Part shown: in pieces, positions 32,836-41,761 of the stretch
How the letters are laid out: every line of letters starts with the position of its first letter
How positions within the stretch are numbered: the stretch's first letter is position 1
Program-made: the position numbers and the translations under genes
The notes under the pieces: model-generated
What the model was told of the DNA's origin: nothing
The model's database searches: none
The model's input: the letters and a program-made list of their open reading frames with translations, nothing else
DNA from: Stutzerimonas stutzeri
Lineage (GTDB): Bacteria > Pseudomonadota > Gammaproteobacteria > Enterobacterales > Pasteurellaceae
Direction: 5' to 3'
Length of the DNA stretch: 64,000 nt
NCBI GenBank assembly: GCA_901420285.1
Contig: CABDVE010000001.1
Coordinates: forward strand, 124,001 to 188,000

Positions 32836-33338
32836 TATTTTCCTTTTACTTGATGCTGCAACGCCACCATTTTGCTGATCAGCTGACGTGCTGCTTGTTC
32901 GCGCATATCGTTCCAAATCAGCTCTCGTTCTGCAGCTTTGGCAAGCGCTGCGCGGGAGTTATCAAAAAACGTGCGGTTAACTTTTGCGCTGATCGGATAG
33001 GTTTCACCATCGGTTAAACGTACGTTGGCTTCCACTTCTAACATCAACACTTTTTCTGCCTCGCGTCCGCGCTTGAAAATAGACGCCACTTTGTCGTTAG
33101 TAATTTGTTTATTGATGCGTAAAATCGGCACGCCTTGTGCGGCGTTAACCAAATTCATGTCATTGGCTTGTAATTGACGACGCATCGCCATCGACATTTC
33201 ACTGTACGGATCGGCGCTTTCAAAGGCGAGTGTACGTAATTCCGGCGGAATCAATTCGCCGTTTTGAAAACGCCAGCCGCAAGCGAAAAGAACGGTGACG
33301 ATAACAATAAGAACGCATTTTTTGATTAATCGAATCAT
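32835..33338 (-). CDS. lptE: LPS-assembly lipoprotein LptE
   Basis: Outer-membrane plug of the LptD LPS translocon. 167 aa with a lipoprotein signal: [17 protein letters not shown], lipid-attachment cysteine at residue 20. The body contains [15 protein letters not shown] and a C-terminal AARQLISKM helix, as in LptE/RlpB. In the conserved leuS-lptE-holA order. Confidence 0.93.
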   Translation of the reverse strand: MIRLIKKCVLIVIVTVLFACGWRFQNGELIPPELRTLAFESADPYSEMSMAMRRQLQANDMNLVNAAQGVPILRINKQITNDKVASIFKRGREAEKVLMLEVEANVRLTDGETYPISAKVNRTFFDNSRAALAKAAERELIWNDMREQAARQLISKMVALQHQVKGK

Positions 33339-33435
33339 AAGATTCCCCTTGTATGTTTTGCATCTTGTGTTCGGGAAGTGCGCTTACAACGCGCCGCTTG
33401 AGAGATTGCAAAACACAGCGTTAAAGGTGCGAATT

Positions 33436-33510
33436 AGCACCGCATTGAAGCGCCAATTGGCGGGCATCGAGCATCCCGCCACAACGGAAGTACGGATCAG
33501 CACCGCATTG
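33436..33510 (-). repeat. Two direct 12-mer repeat copies between leuS and lptE
   Basis: AGCACCGCATTG at 33436-33447 and 33499-33510, same orientation, in the 213-bp leuS-lptE gap. Each is preceded by a GAAT/GGAT-type flank (GCGAATT, ACGGATC). Nothing else is visible in the gap. Confidence 0.88.
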
Positions 33511-33551
33511 GAACCGTTCCGCCACACTTTCGCCATCGTTTCACAAGTTGC

Positions 33552-36140
33552 TTATTGCGGTTTCACCACCACATTTAACAATTTACCCGGCACATAAATT
33601 ACTTTCACAATTTGCTGGCCGTCGGTGAATTTCTTCACGTTTTCATCGGCGAAAGCAACGCTTTTAACACTTTCTTCATCCGCCTCAACAGCAACGGTCA
33701 CTTTACCGCGCACTTTGCCATTCACTTGCACCACGATGAGCTTCTCATCTTCTATCATCGCGGATTCATCGACTTTCACCCATTCGGCTGTGTCGATGCC
33801 GTTTTCGTTACCTAACGCTTGCCACAATTCGAAACAAATATGCGGCGTAATCGGATAAAGCATTCGCACTACCGCACTTAAGGCTTCCGCCATCACAGCG
33901 CGATCTTGTTCATTTTCAAGTGGCGCTTTGGTAAGTTTATTCATCAACTCCATAATTGCTGCAATGGCGGTGTTGAAAGTTTGACGGCGACCGATATCGT
34001 CGCTGACTTTCGCGATAGTTTTGTGTACTTCGCGGCGTAGGGCTTTTTGTTCCGCTGAAAGCGCATTCGCATTTAGCGCCGTGGTCGCCGGATTTTGTTG
34101 ATATTGATAGACCAAATTCCACACGCGGCCTAAGAAACGTTTTGCGCCTTCTACACCGGACTCTTGCCATTCAAGGGTCATTTCCGCAGGGGATGCAAAC
34201 ATCATAAACAAGCGAACCGTATCCGCACCGTATTTTTCCACCATTTCTTGCGGGTCAATACCGTTATTTTTCGATTTCGACATTTTGGTCATGCCGGTGT
34301 GCACCAGTTCGCGACCTTCCGGATCGATGGCTTTAATAATGCGGCCTTTTTCATCACGTTCTAAAGTCACTTGCGTCGGACTCACCCAGATACGCTCGTT
34401 GGTCGGGCTGGTGTAGTAGAACGCGTCGGCCAACACCATGCCCTGGCACAACAATTTGGTTGCCGGTTCGTCGCTGGCCACAAAACCCGCGTCGCGCAAC
34501 AATTTATGGAAAAAACGGAAATAGAGCAAATGCATCGTCGCGTGTTCAATACCGCCGATATATTGATCTACCGGTAACCAGTAGTTTGCTTCCTCTTTGT
34601 CAAGCATCGCTTCGGCAAATTTCGGTGACGTGTAGCGCGCGTAATACCAAGACGATTCCATAAAAGTATCGAATGTATCGGTTTCTTTTAACGCCGGCAC
34701 ACCGTTGAAGGTGGTTTTCGCCCAATTCGGATCGGCTTTAATTGGGCTTTGCACGCCGTCCATCACCACGTCTTCAGGCAAAATAATCGGCAAATCTTCC
34801 ATCGGTACAGGCACGACCTCGCCGCTTTCTAACGTCAACATCGGAATCGGCGCGCCCCAATAACGTTGGCGAGACACACCCCAATCACGCAAACGATAAT
34901 TTACTTGGCGTTTGCCCACGCCTAATTGTTCCAGTTTGTCCGCGATGCCGTTAAACGCGCCATCGAAATCCAAACCGTCAAATTCGGCCGAATTAATCAG
35001 AGTGCCGTGTTCGGTAAAAGCTTGTTTGGTTAAGTCAATTGTTTCACCTGCAAGCGGTGCGATAACTTGTTTAATTGGCAAATCGTATTTGTGCGCAAAT
35101 TCGTAGTCTCGTTGATCATGCGCCGGAACAGCCATCACTGCGCCGGTACCGTAGTGCATTAACACAAAGTTCGCCACCCAAATCGGTAATTTTTCACCGG
35201 TCAACGGATGAATTGCGAACAAGCCGGTCGCCATCCCTTTTTTCTCCATGGTCGCCAGATCAGCTTCGGCAACTTTCGCGTTTTTCGCTTCTTGAATGAA
35301 CGCAGCCAACTCAGGATTATTTTGTGCAGCGAGACTTGCGAGCGGGTGAGCGGCAGCGATACCTAAATAGCTCACGCCATAGAAAGTATCCGGACGGGTG
35401 GTATAAACCGCGACTTTTTCGTTGGTATCCGCCACATCAAAGGTGATTTCCACACCTTCAGAACGGCCGATCCAATTGCGTTGCATGGTTTTTACCATCT
35501 CCGGCCATTGAGGAAGATTGTCCAAACCGCCTAATAATTGCTCAGCGTAATCAGTGATTTTGATGAACCATTGCGGAATTTCTTTTTGCTCCACCGGCGT
35601 GTCGCAACGCCAGCAACAGCCTTCGTGCACTTGTTCGTTGGCAAGCACAGTTTCATCGTTCGGGCACCAGTTCACCGTGGACGTTTTTTTGTAAACCAGA
35701 CCTTTTTTGTAAAGCTCGGTAAAAAACCATTGTTCCCATTTATAGTAATCCGGTTTGCAGGTGGCGATTTCGCGATCCCAATCAAATCCGAAGCCCAAGA
35801 GTTGAAGTTGTTTCTTCATATAGGCAATGTTTTCATAAGTCCACTTCGCCGGTGCGGTTTTATTTTTGATCGCCGCACCTTCCGCCGGCAACCCGAACGC
35901 ATCCCAGCCGAACGGTTGCAGCACGTTTTTACCGAGCATACGTTGATAGCGAGAAACTACGTCACCGATAGTGTAGTTACGAACGTGCCCCATATGCAGA
36001 CGACCGGACGGATACGGGAACATGGAAAGACAGTAGTATTTTTCTTTGGATTCGTCTTTGACGGCCTTAAAAACGTTATTTTCAGCCCAGTATTGTTGAA
36101 CTTTTGGTTCAATCATATCGGGACGATATTGTTCTTGCAT
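33552..36140 (-). CDS. leuS: Leucyl-tRNA synthetase
   Basis: Class Ia synthetase, 862 aa. HIGH motif in [14 protein letters not shown] (near residue 42), editing domain with [10 protein letters not shown] near residue 248, zinc-like WCRC segment, and KMSKS in [14 protein letters not shown] near residue 620. C-terminal tRNA-binding tail VNGKVRGKV present. AAGGTGA lies upstream of the ATG. The IS element inserted just upstream of its promoter region. Confidence 0.99.
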   Translation of the reverse strand: MQEQYRPDMIEPKVQQYWAENNVFKAVKDESKEKYYCLSMFPYPSGRLHMGHVRNYTIGDVVSRYQRMLGKNVLQPFGWDAFGLPAEGAAIKNKTAPAKWTYENIAYMKKQLQLLGFGFDWDREIATCKPDYYKWEQWFFTELYKKGLVYKKTSTVNWCPNDETVLANEQVHEGCCWRCDTPVEQKEIPQWFIKITDYAEQLLGGLDNLPQWPEMVKTMQRNWIGRSEGVEITFDVADTNEKVAVYTTRPDTFYGVSYLGIAAAHPLASLAAQNNPELAAFIQEAKNAKVAEADLATMEKKGMATGLFAIHPLTGEKLPIWVANFVLMHYGTGAVMAVPAHDQRDYEFAHKYDLPIKQVIAPLAGETIDLTKQAFTEHGTLINSAEFDGLDFDGAFNGIADKLEQLGVGKRQVNYRLRDWGVSRQRYWGAPIPMLTLESGEVVPVPMEDLPIILPEDVVMDGVQSPIKADPNWAKTTFNGVPALKETDTFDTFMESSWYYARYTSPKFAEAMLDKEEANYWLPVDQYIGGIEHATMHLLYFRFFHKLLRDAGFVASDEPATKLLCQGMVLADAFYYTSPTNERIWVSPTQVTLERDEKGRIIKAIDPEGRELVHTGMTKMSKSKNNGIDPQEMVEKYGADTVRLFMMFASPAEMTLEWQESGVEGAKRFLGRVWNLVYQYQQNPATTALNANALSAEQKALRREVHKTIAKVSDDIGRRQTFNTAIAAIMELMNKLTKAPLENEQDRAVMAEALSAVVRMLYPITPHICFELWQALGNENGIDTAEWVKVDESAMIEDEKLIVVQVNGKVRGKVTVAVEADEESVKSVAFADENVKKFTDGQQIVKVIYVPGKLLNVVVKPQ

Positions 36141-36358
36141 AAAATCACCTTAATTTTGCCCGCGTTTCGGCATGTTTTTAACATATCCAATACGGCTTGT
36201 TTTTGATTAGAAAATGCGGCATAGAATACCGTAAAACGGCATAAATTGATAGGGCGCGGGCGGAACGGAGGGCGATTTTTTATCAGCCCTGTGCCGTAAA
36301 ACTCCGTCCTTCAGGGCGGAGATATAAGGCACAAACGGCGTAGCCATTTCAAAGCTAA

Positions 36359-36532
36359 CTAATCGGGTGTTTGTTGTTCGATGTATTGGCGAATAATTGA
36401 AATGGACGCACCACCGCAACTACCGGCAAAATAAGATGGCGATCAAAGCTGATTGCCCCAAAGTTTTTTTCGGATACTTGGGTGATTTTTCTTCCTAATC
36501 ATTCGGCTCGATACGCCTTTTAAGGTAAAATA
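36359..36532 (-). pseudogene. tnpA: IS200-type transposase TnpA, C-terminal remnant
   Basis: Minus-strand frame ending at TAG (36359-36361) reads LKGVSSRMIRKKNHPSIRKK, then LWGNQL, an in-frame TGA where the family has tryptophan, then SPSYFAGSCGGASISIIRQY and IEQQTPD. This is the last ~55 residues of a Y1 HUH transposase. The N-terminal two-thirds, with the HUH pair and normally the tyrosine-bearing helix start, is gone. Dead by both deletion and nonsense mutation. Confidence 0.85.
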
Positions 36533-36561
36533 TAAGGAAAATCATATTCTAAACCTTGCCA

Positions 36562-37698
36562 ATGCAACTACGTAAAGCCTTTAAGTTCGAAATAATGCCA
36601 AACGGCGAGCAAATCCGCAGAATTAAGCAGTTCTGTGGCTGCGCTCGTTTTGTGTTTAATCGGGCGTTGGCTTGGCAGAATGAGCAATATGAGCAAGATA
36701 ACTGCATCAAGTTCAGTTATACGAAAATGGCTAATCTGCTTCCGCAATGGAAAAAAGAGCTACTTTGGCTCAAAGATTGCCATTCTCAAGTACTTCAACA
36801 GTCGTTAAAAGACCTGGAAAGTGCGTTCAAAAACTTCTTTCAAAAGCGTTCTGACTTCCCGAAATTCAAGAAAAAAGGCTTGAAAGAGAGCTTTCGTTTT
36901 CCGCAAGGTTGCAAACTGGAACAACAAAATAACCGCTTGTATCTCCCGAAAATCGGCTGGATTCGCTATCGCAACAGCCGTGATGTCGTCGGCGAAATTA
37001 AAAACGTCACGGTGAGCCAAAAGTGCGGTCGTTTTTTTGCCAGTATTCAAACGGAATTTGAATATGAAATCCCAACGCATCAAGGCGGCGAAATTGGCAT
37101 AGATATGGGTGTTGCACGGTTTGCAACGCTTTCAAGCGGTAAATATTTTGAGCCGTTAAATGCCTTTAAAACCCATAAAGGCAAACTGGCAAAACTACAA
37201 CGCCGACTTAAAAATAAGGTTAAATTTAGCCAAAACTGGCAGAAATTAAAGGCGAAAATCGCCAAATTGCACCACAAAATCGCTAACTGTCGTAAAGACT
37301 TCTTGCACCAAACTTCAAGCAAAATCAGCAAAAACCACGCGATGATCTACGTTGAAGATTTACAGGTGTTGAATATGTCCAAATCAGCCAAAGGCACAGC
37401 GGAAGAACACGGCAAGAATGTGAAACAGAAATCAGGTTTAAATCGAGCGATATTAGATCAATCTTGGTTCGAGTTCCGCCGTCAGTTGGACTATAAAACG
37501 CAATGGCTAGGCGGTTTTTTAGTGGCTGTTCCACCGCAAAATACAAGCCGAACTTGCCCTTGTTGCGGTTATACCGCAAAGGAAAATCGGCAAACGCAGG
37601 CTGATTTTGAATGCGTAGAATGTGGCTATACAGAAAATGCGGATGTGGTTGGGGCATTAAACGTTTTGGAGAGTGGGCGAGCCATCGTCCAAGCGTAA
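36562..37698 (+). CDS. tnpB: TnpB, RNA-guided nuclease of IS605-type elements
   Basis: 378 aa from ATG 36562; a TTG two codons upstream is not preferred. RuvC residues are all present: D181 in GIDMG, E265 in YVEDLQ and D361 in NADVVGALN. Zinc finger CPCCG...CVECG (C332, C335, C351, C354). N-terminal basic OrfB domain with FCGCARFVFNRAL and SFRFPQG. No frameshift or stop, so it may be active with an omega RNA from the downstream right end. Confidence 0.93.
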   Translation: MQLRKAFKFEIMPNGEQIRRIKQFCGCARFVFNRALAWQNEQYEQDNCIKFSYTKMANLLPQWKKELLWLKDCHSQVLQQSLKDLESAFKNFFQKRSDFPKFKKKGLKESFRFPQGCKLEQQNNRLYLPKIGWIRYRNSRDVVGEIKNVTVSQKCGRFFASIQTEFEYEIPTHQGGEIGIDMGVARFATLSSGKYFEPLNAFKTHKGKLAKLQRRLKNKVKFSQNWQKLKAKIAKLHHKIANCRKDFLHQTSSKISKNHAMIYVEDLQVLNMSKSAKGTAEEHGKNVKQKSGLNRAILDQSWFEFRRQLDYKTQWLGGFLVAVPPQNTSRTCPCCGYTAKENRQTQADFECVECGYTENADVVGALNVLESGRAIVQA

Positions 37699-37835
37699 AC
37701 ATATCAGGCTGGGACACAGCCGTAGAGCTTGTGAAGTGAACTTCAATAGAGGTCAGCAGCAAGAACCCACCGAGAGTAGCCCACGCAAAGCGTGGGAGCT
37801 AGTAGGAATCCCCGTCCTTTAGGGCGGGGAGGATG
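37690..37835 (+). ncRNA. Putative omega RNA (reRNA) of the TnpB element
   Basis: Sequence after tnpB runs through a hairpin CCCACGC-AAA-GCGTGGG (37780-37796) to the right-end stem CCCCGTCC/GGGCGGGG (37810-37829) and GGATGTCA. This is the layout of known omega RNAs, whose 3' part is the element end and whose guide would be the flank beyond about 37838. The 5' boundary is a guess and may lie inside tnpB. Confidence 0.5.
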
Positions 37836-37882
37836 TCAAAATCGATTTTTGACCTTATAAGGCCGCAATGAACTTACGAAAT

Positions 37883-37927
37883 AGCACCGCATTGGAAGCA
37901 CACCGGAAGCGCGTTCAATGCGGTGCT
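37883..37927. repeat. Inverted pair of the 12-mer repeat (yggU 3' side)
   Basis: AGCACCGCATTG (37883-37894) and CAATGCGGTGCT (37916-37927), 12-bp arms with a 21-base spacer. Lies 17 bp past the yggU stop on the minus strand and about 45 bp from the IS right end. Confidence 0.88.
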
Positions 37928-37943
37928 GTTTGGTGATGTGAAT

Positions 37944-38267
37944 TCATACTTCACTCAGAGATTTTGGATATTTGCTACATACTTGTAGATTTTTGATTTC
38001 TTTTGGAATGCGTTTCGGCGCGGGAATCCACAGTTGTTTGTGACGATTAAGTTCGCCTTTTTCCAGCACGATACTACTTTTCGGCACCTTGAAAGCCTTA
38101 CTTAAAAATTTCAACAAATGGGCGTTGGCTTGTCCGTCCGTCGGCGGCGCGGTGATGGTGATTTTGAGTTCTTCATCGTGAATGCCCGCAATATGATCTT
38201 TACTGGCTTTCGGTTGTAAAAAAATTTTCAGGCGAATGCCGTCGGGGGTTTGTTCAATTGCCGGCAT
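37944..38267 (-). CDS. yggU: YggU family protein (DUF167)
   Basis: 107 aa of unknown function. Family pattern IRLKIFLQPKASKDHIAGI, then LKITITAPPTDGQANAHLLKFLSKAF and SIVLEKGELNRHKQL. It follows yggT, as in E. coli. The C-terminal tail after KQLWI is longer than usual by about ten residues. Confidence 0.9.
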   Translation of the reverse strand: MPAIEQTPDGIRLKIFLQPKASKDHIAGIHDEELKITITAPPTDGQANAHLLKFLSKAFKVPKSSIVLEKGELNRHKQLWIPAPKRIPKEIKNLQVCSKYPKSLSEV

Positions 38268-38324
38268 AATCTTTTCTCATAAACAAAAGCCACGCGGAAC
38301 GTGGCTCAAAAACAAATCGCTACG

Positions 38325-38879
38325 TCAACCGGCGATAACCCACAGTCTTTGTAACATATCAAGCATAAAATTGTTGATAAATAACAAGATAAAAACGATC
38401 ACCATCGGTGAAAAATCAATCATCCCGACAGTCGGCAAAAATTTGCGAACCGGCCGAAGCAATGGCTCGGAAAGTTGATATAACGCGTAGAAAATCGGGT
38501 TATTGCCACGGTTAAACCAACTCGCAATCGCACCGGCAAACAACACGTAAAAAATCGCTACGCCAACGGCTTTCAAAATGCTTAACACGCCTAAAATCAG
38601 CATGCCGTCAATGACTAAACCAAAGTACAGCACGGATTTCAGCGCGCCGAGAATAAAGATCAACAAAAAGGCTGAAGTGTCGATATTGCCGATAATCGGC
38701 GCAATTTTGCGCATCGGTTTTAGCACCGCATCGGTGGCTTTCAACACGAATTGCGAAAGCGGATTGTAATAATCTACTCGGGCGAATTGCAGCCAAACGC
38801 GTAAAACTAACACGAGGGCATAAAGATTGATGATTGAACCGACAAATAATGCCGTTTGAGATAATTCCATTAAAGCCAT
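38325..38879 (-). CDS. yggT: YggT family integral membrane protein
   Basis: 184 aa, two YGGT repeats each with membrane segments: [20 protein letters not shown] and [20 protein letters not shown], both followed by [10 protein letters not shown]-type sequence (first repeat [13 protein letters not shown]). Implicated in osmotic or secretion-related roles in other bacteria, but not firmly assigned. Its start overlaps the corA end by 10 bp; yggU follows. Confidence 0.92.
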   Translation of the reverse strand: MALMELSQTALFVGSIINLYALVLVLRVWLQFARVDYYNPLSQFVLKATDAVLKPMRKIAPIIGNIDTSAFLLIFILGALKSVLYFGLVIDGMLILGVLSILKAVGVAIFYVLFAGAIASWFNRGNNPIFYALYQLSEPLLRPVRKFLPTVGMIDFSPMVIVFILLFINNFMLDMLQRLWVIAG

Positions 38880-39817
38880 CCTTTTCGTCTGAAATAAATG
38901 TAAGGGGTAAGCGCGGCGGCAATCATTAAACCGATGGCCATTGGGTAGCCATATTTAAAATGCAACTCGGGCATAAAATCAAAGTTCATACCGTAAGTGG
39001 AGGCCACCAGGGTTGCCGGCAAAAACATTACAGATACGACGGAGAAAAACTTCATAATTTTATTCTGTTCAATATTGATATAACCCATTGCCGCCTGCAT
39101 GAGGAAATTCACTTTTTGAAACAAGGCTTCGTTATGAGGCTGGAGCGATTCAATATCGCGTAAGATTTCGCGCGCTTGCTCTAACTGGTTGGCCGGCAAA
39201 CGGGTTTTGCGCACCAAAAAACCAAGCGCACGTTGCGTATCCATTAAACACAAGCGCACTTTGGAACTGGTATCTTCCTGTTCGGTGAGAGTACTTAAGG
39301 CTTCGTCGAAAGCTTCATTTTGAGTGCCGTTTAAAATCACGCGGCTTAATTCTTCCAAATCGGCGTAAACGTTTTCAATGACGTCGGCAAGCTGTTCAAT
39401 TTTGGTTTCAAACAAATCAAGTAACACTTCGTAAGCGTTACATTCGAGTAAACGTTGGCTACGGGACCGCATTCGATACAAGCGGAATGCGGGCAGTTCG
39501 CGATCACGCAACGTGAATAAGCGCCCATCGCGCACGGTAAACGCCACGCTGGCAAGGTCGGCGTAGTCGTTTTCGTCTTCGCAATAAAAGAACGAGTGAA
39601 GATGTAAGCCATCTTCGTCTTCAAAGAAACGCGCGGACGCTTCAATGTCTTCCAACTCAAGAAAAGACGCAAGGCTCTGGCCTAATCCCTCTTGCAACAT
39701 TTCGCGTTCTTCGCCGGTCGGCTCAAGTAAGTCGAGCCAAATTGCGGTATCAAGATCGGTTTGATCTTCATCGATTCGATACAAACGAGAATCTTTGATA
39801 GCAAAAGCATTGATCAT
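38870..39817 (-). CDS. corA: Magnesium/cobalt transporter CorA
   Basis: Pentameric inner-membrane Mg2+ channel. 315 aa: large acidic cytoplasmic domain, long stalk helix, then two C-terminal membrane segments with the selectivity motif YGMNF near residue 278 and a basic tail YFRRKGWL. Operon head of corA-yggT-yggU. Confidence 0.97.
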   Translation of the reverse strand: MINAFAIKDSRLYRIDEDQTDLDTAIWLDLLEPTGEEREMLQEGLGQSLASFLELEDIEASARFFEDEDGLHLHSFFYCEDENDYADLASVAFTVRDGRLFTLRDRELPAFRLYRMRSRSQRLLECNAYEVLLDLFETKIEQLADVIENVYADLEELSRVILNGTQNEAFDEALSTLTEQEDTSSKVRLCLMDTQRALGFLVRKTRLPANQLEQAREILRDIESLQPHNEALFQKVNFLMQAAMGYINIEQNKIMKFFSVVSVMFLPATLVASTYGMNFDFMPELHFKYGYPMAIGLMIAAALTPYIYFRRKGWL

Positions 39818-40095
39818 TTCATACTCCTTTTGGGATTATGAACAGCTAACCGTGAACAAAAATAAGAATATCAAACGAATAAATGAAGTGCGCGCGAAAT
39901 TGCGCTATTTTTCGTTTGCTATAAAGATGCCGAAAGCGGTTACCGACGAACCCTCGCCGAGCCTACTTGGCAAAGGCGGGAGTCTAAAGTGATATTCGGT
40001 ATCGACTATGACTGTCCAAAGTGTGTGTCCTTCTCATTAAAAAAACGGGCGAATGTTACGCTTGAAAGGTGCATCCGTCAAGTTTAATCAGCACG

Positions 40096-40117
40096 AAAAA
40101 GGGGCGACATTCGCCCC
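40096..40117 (-). terminator. yajG terminator
   Basis: GGGGCGA (40101-40107) pairs with TCGCCCC (40111-40117), loop CAT; plus-strand AAAAA at 40096-40100 is the U-tract on the minus strand. A competing 10-bp pairing, GGGCGAATGT (40047-40056) with ACATTCGCCC (40107-40116), could also form. The rest of the 319-bp corA-yajG gap shows no gene. Confidence 0.8.
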
Positions 40118-40136
40118 CACCGAAACGGTTATTCGG

Positions 40137-40736
40137 TTAATTGGTGTATTGATTAATCGCTTGGCCGATTTCTTGATCTTGATAAATATTATTCACGATA
40201 TCCTTAAAGGCTTCGCCCATGACTTTTTGAATTTCGTCATTGTCCGCATTAAACGCGCCGGATTGCGAACGCGTGGTGTGAAAGTCCTTATTAAAGTGGC
40301 CTTTAGCGCCTTGCACATAAACGTTTAATTGAATTTTGCTGTTTAATTTATAACGTAAATTACCTTGTTCCACATTAGTGGTGAAATCTTTAATTTCCAC
40401 GGTAACCCCCGCATTTGAATTGTTCGCTTGACCAATGCGGAAACCTTTACTCACCAAGTTTTGTTGCATCACTTGTTGGAATAATTGGCTGACGTTTGGC
40501 GAAGCGTTCAGTCTCACTAATTCGCCGTTTTTCACATAAGACGCAATTTCTTGTTGCGCACGCGCATCTCGCGTCATGACATAAACGACGGCGGATTGAT
40601 TGACGTTCATAGACGCACTCGGCGCCAGCGGCGTGAAGGTTAAACTATTGGATTGCGCTTGGCAGCCGGCAAGGAAAAAGGCAGCTGCGGCAAAACTCAT
40701 CGCGGACAATGCTTTGATTTTCTTTGTAACGTTCAT
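40137..40736 (-). CDS. yajG: YajG family lipoprotein
   Basis: 199 aa. Lipoprotein signal with basic N terminus, [14 protein letters not shown] (Cys25), then [11 protein letters not shown] and [20 protein letters not shown], typical of YajG. Function not established; probably outer-membrane anchored. Divergent from bolA, the E. coli yajG-bolA neighbourhood. Confidence 0.9.
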   Translation of the reverse strand: MNVTKKIKALSAMSFAAAAFFLAGCQAQSNSLTFTPLAPSASMNVNQSAVVYVMTRDARAQQEIASYVKNGELVRLNASPNVSQLFQQVMQQNLVSKGFRIGQANNSNAGVTVEIKDFTTNVEQGNLRYKLNSKIQLNVYVQGAKGHFNKDFHTTRSQSGAFNADNDEIQKVMGEAFKDIVNNIYQDQEIGQAINQYTN

Positions 40737-40828
40737 AATTTCCTCAATTTATTAGATAATATCGCGCTATTCTGGCAAACTTGTTGCTTGATGTATAGCG
40801 TTTCAGCAAAATTTTATTGGAGAAAAAA

Positions 40829-41140
40829 ATGTCAAAACAACAAGCGTTGTTAGCTAAAATTCACGCCGAATTTCGGCCGCATTTTGCCGCGGTGGAAAAC
40901 GAAAGTCACATGCATAGTTCAGGGCGCGGTGCGGATTCCCATTTTAAATTGGTGATTGTGAGCGATAAATTCGAGAGCCTGCGTAAAGTACAACGTCATC
41001 AAATGCTTTACCAACTTTTTGCCGAAGAGCTGAACAACGGTATTCATGCTTTGGCGCTTCATCTTTACACCAAACAAGAATGGGAAAAGCTCGGCGAAGT
41101 TTTTCCGCGTTCGCCGAATTGTTTAGGCCTAGGGCAATAG
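40829..41140 (+). CDS. bolA: BolA family protein
   Basis: 103 aa from MSKQQALLAKIHAEFRPHF; the upstream ATG four codons earlier lies in the AGAAAAAA region and is less likely. KH-like fold: HMHSSGRGADSHFKLVIVSD near residue 30, RHQMLYQLFAEEL, and HALALHLYTKQEW with the conserved histidine that binds Fe-S with monothiol glutaredoxins. The stop codon TAG is supplied by the first unit of the 8-bp tandem tract. Confidence 0.95.
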   Translation: MSKQQALLAKIHAEFRPHFAAVENESHMHSSGRGADSHFKLVIVSDKFESLRKVQRHQMLYQLFAEELNNGIHALALHLYTKQEWEKLGEVFPRSPNCLGLGQ

Positions 41141-41299
41141 GGCAATAGGGCAATAGGGCAATAGGGCAATAGGGCAATAGGGCAATAGGGCAATAGGGCA
41201 ATAGGGCAATAGGGCAATAGGGCAATAGGGCAATAGGGCAATAGGGCAATAGGGCAATAGGGCAATAGGGCAATAGGGCAATAGGGCAATAGGGCAATA
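41132..41299 (+). repeat. 8-bp tandem repeat GGGCAATA, 21 perfect copies
   Basis: 168 bp of uninterrupted GGGCAATA. The first unit contributes the last Gln codon and TAG stop of bolA (GGG CAA TAG). No variation between units, which implies recent or ongoing slippage. It lies between bolA and the nqr operon. Confidence 0.99.
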
Positions 41300-41349
41300 G
41301 CGAAATAATTATACTATTGCCGTTGTGCTCGGCAGAAATCGATCTCCCT

Positions 41350-41391
41350 CAACAGCACCGCATTGGAGCCGCTTCCAATGCGGTGCTGTTG
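41350..41391. repeat. Inverted pair of the 12-mer repeat after bolA
   Basis: 18-bp perfect arms CAACAGCACCGCATTGGA (41350-41367) and its complement (41374-41391), 6-base loop GCCGCT. Probably the bolA transcript terminator, 50 bp after the tandem tract. Confidence 0.92.
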
Positions 41392-41399
41392 TTTAACGC

Positions 41400-41761
41400 C
41401 ATTTATGCTTCGACTCAATAACCGTTTTGAGCCTTTGCTACATCACCCGCCATGATTTACCGGCTCGTGCCCAATACCGCTTTATCTATAGCCTCAAAAA
41501 AGTTCACCCAAACGCGGGCTGAAAGTGGAATAAAAAGACATTTTTCGTTAGAATGGGGCGCTTTTAGATTTTCGATTTTTTGATGCGGTGCCGAGATTGC
41601 ACTTCATCGGAAAATCAAGCCGATTTGAGTTTTTAAATTTATGTGCCAGTTGTTAATGCTTTGATTTTCCAAGTATTCTCTGCCACGCTCAAACACGAGA
41701 TTGCATTTAAGTGCGCTTATTTGCAATCGTATTTTTAACCTTGAAAAGTAGTGCAAACAGT
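41400..41761 (+). promoter_or_regulatory. nqr operon leader region
   Basis: No gene here. Visible: a possible -10 (TTAGAAT, about 41548-41554), a repeat-like GATGCGGTGCC near 41583, and an inverted repeat GGAAAATCAA (41609-41618) / TTGATTTTCC (41661-41670) inside the presumed 5' UTR. It could be a regulatory stem ahead of nqrA; no known riboswitch is recognised. Confidence 0.35.

Larger units (their letters stand above)
36290..37840 (+). mobile_element. IS200/IS605-family element, tnpA remnant plus intact tnpB
   Basis: Bounds are approximate. The left hairpin CTCCGTCCTTCAGGGCGGAG (36302-36321) and right hairpin CCCCGTCCTTTAGGGCGGGG (37810-37829) are near-identical, as required for single-strand transposition. 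Between them are a broken, leftward tnpA and an intact rightward tnpB, the divergent IS605 layout. Without TnpA it depends on a relative in trans. Confidence 0.85.

Noticed and set aside
36207-36419. 70-codon minus-strand ORF at the IS left end
   Set aside because: It runs in a different frame from the recognisable TnpA remnant (SPSYFAGSCGG) and spans the terminal hairpin; it is a shadow.
41132-41299. Frame-switching phase variation of BolA by the octanucleotide tract
   Set aside because: The stop codon lies in the first repeat unit, so changes in unit number do not alter the BolA reading frame.
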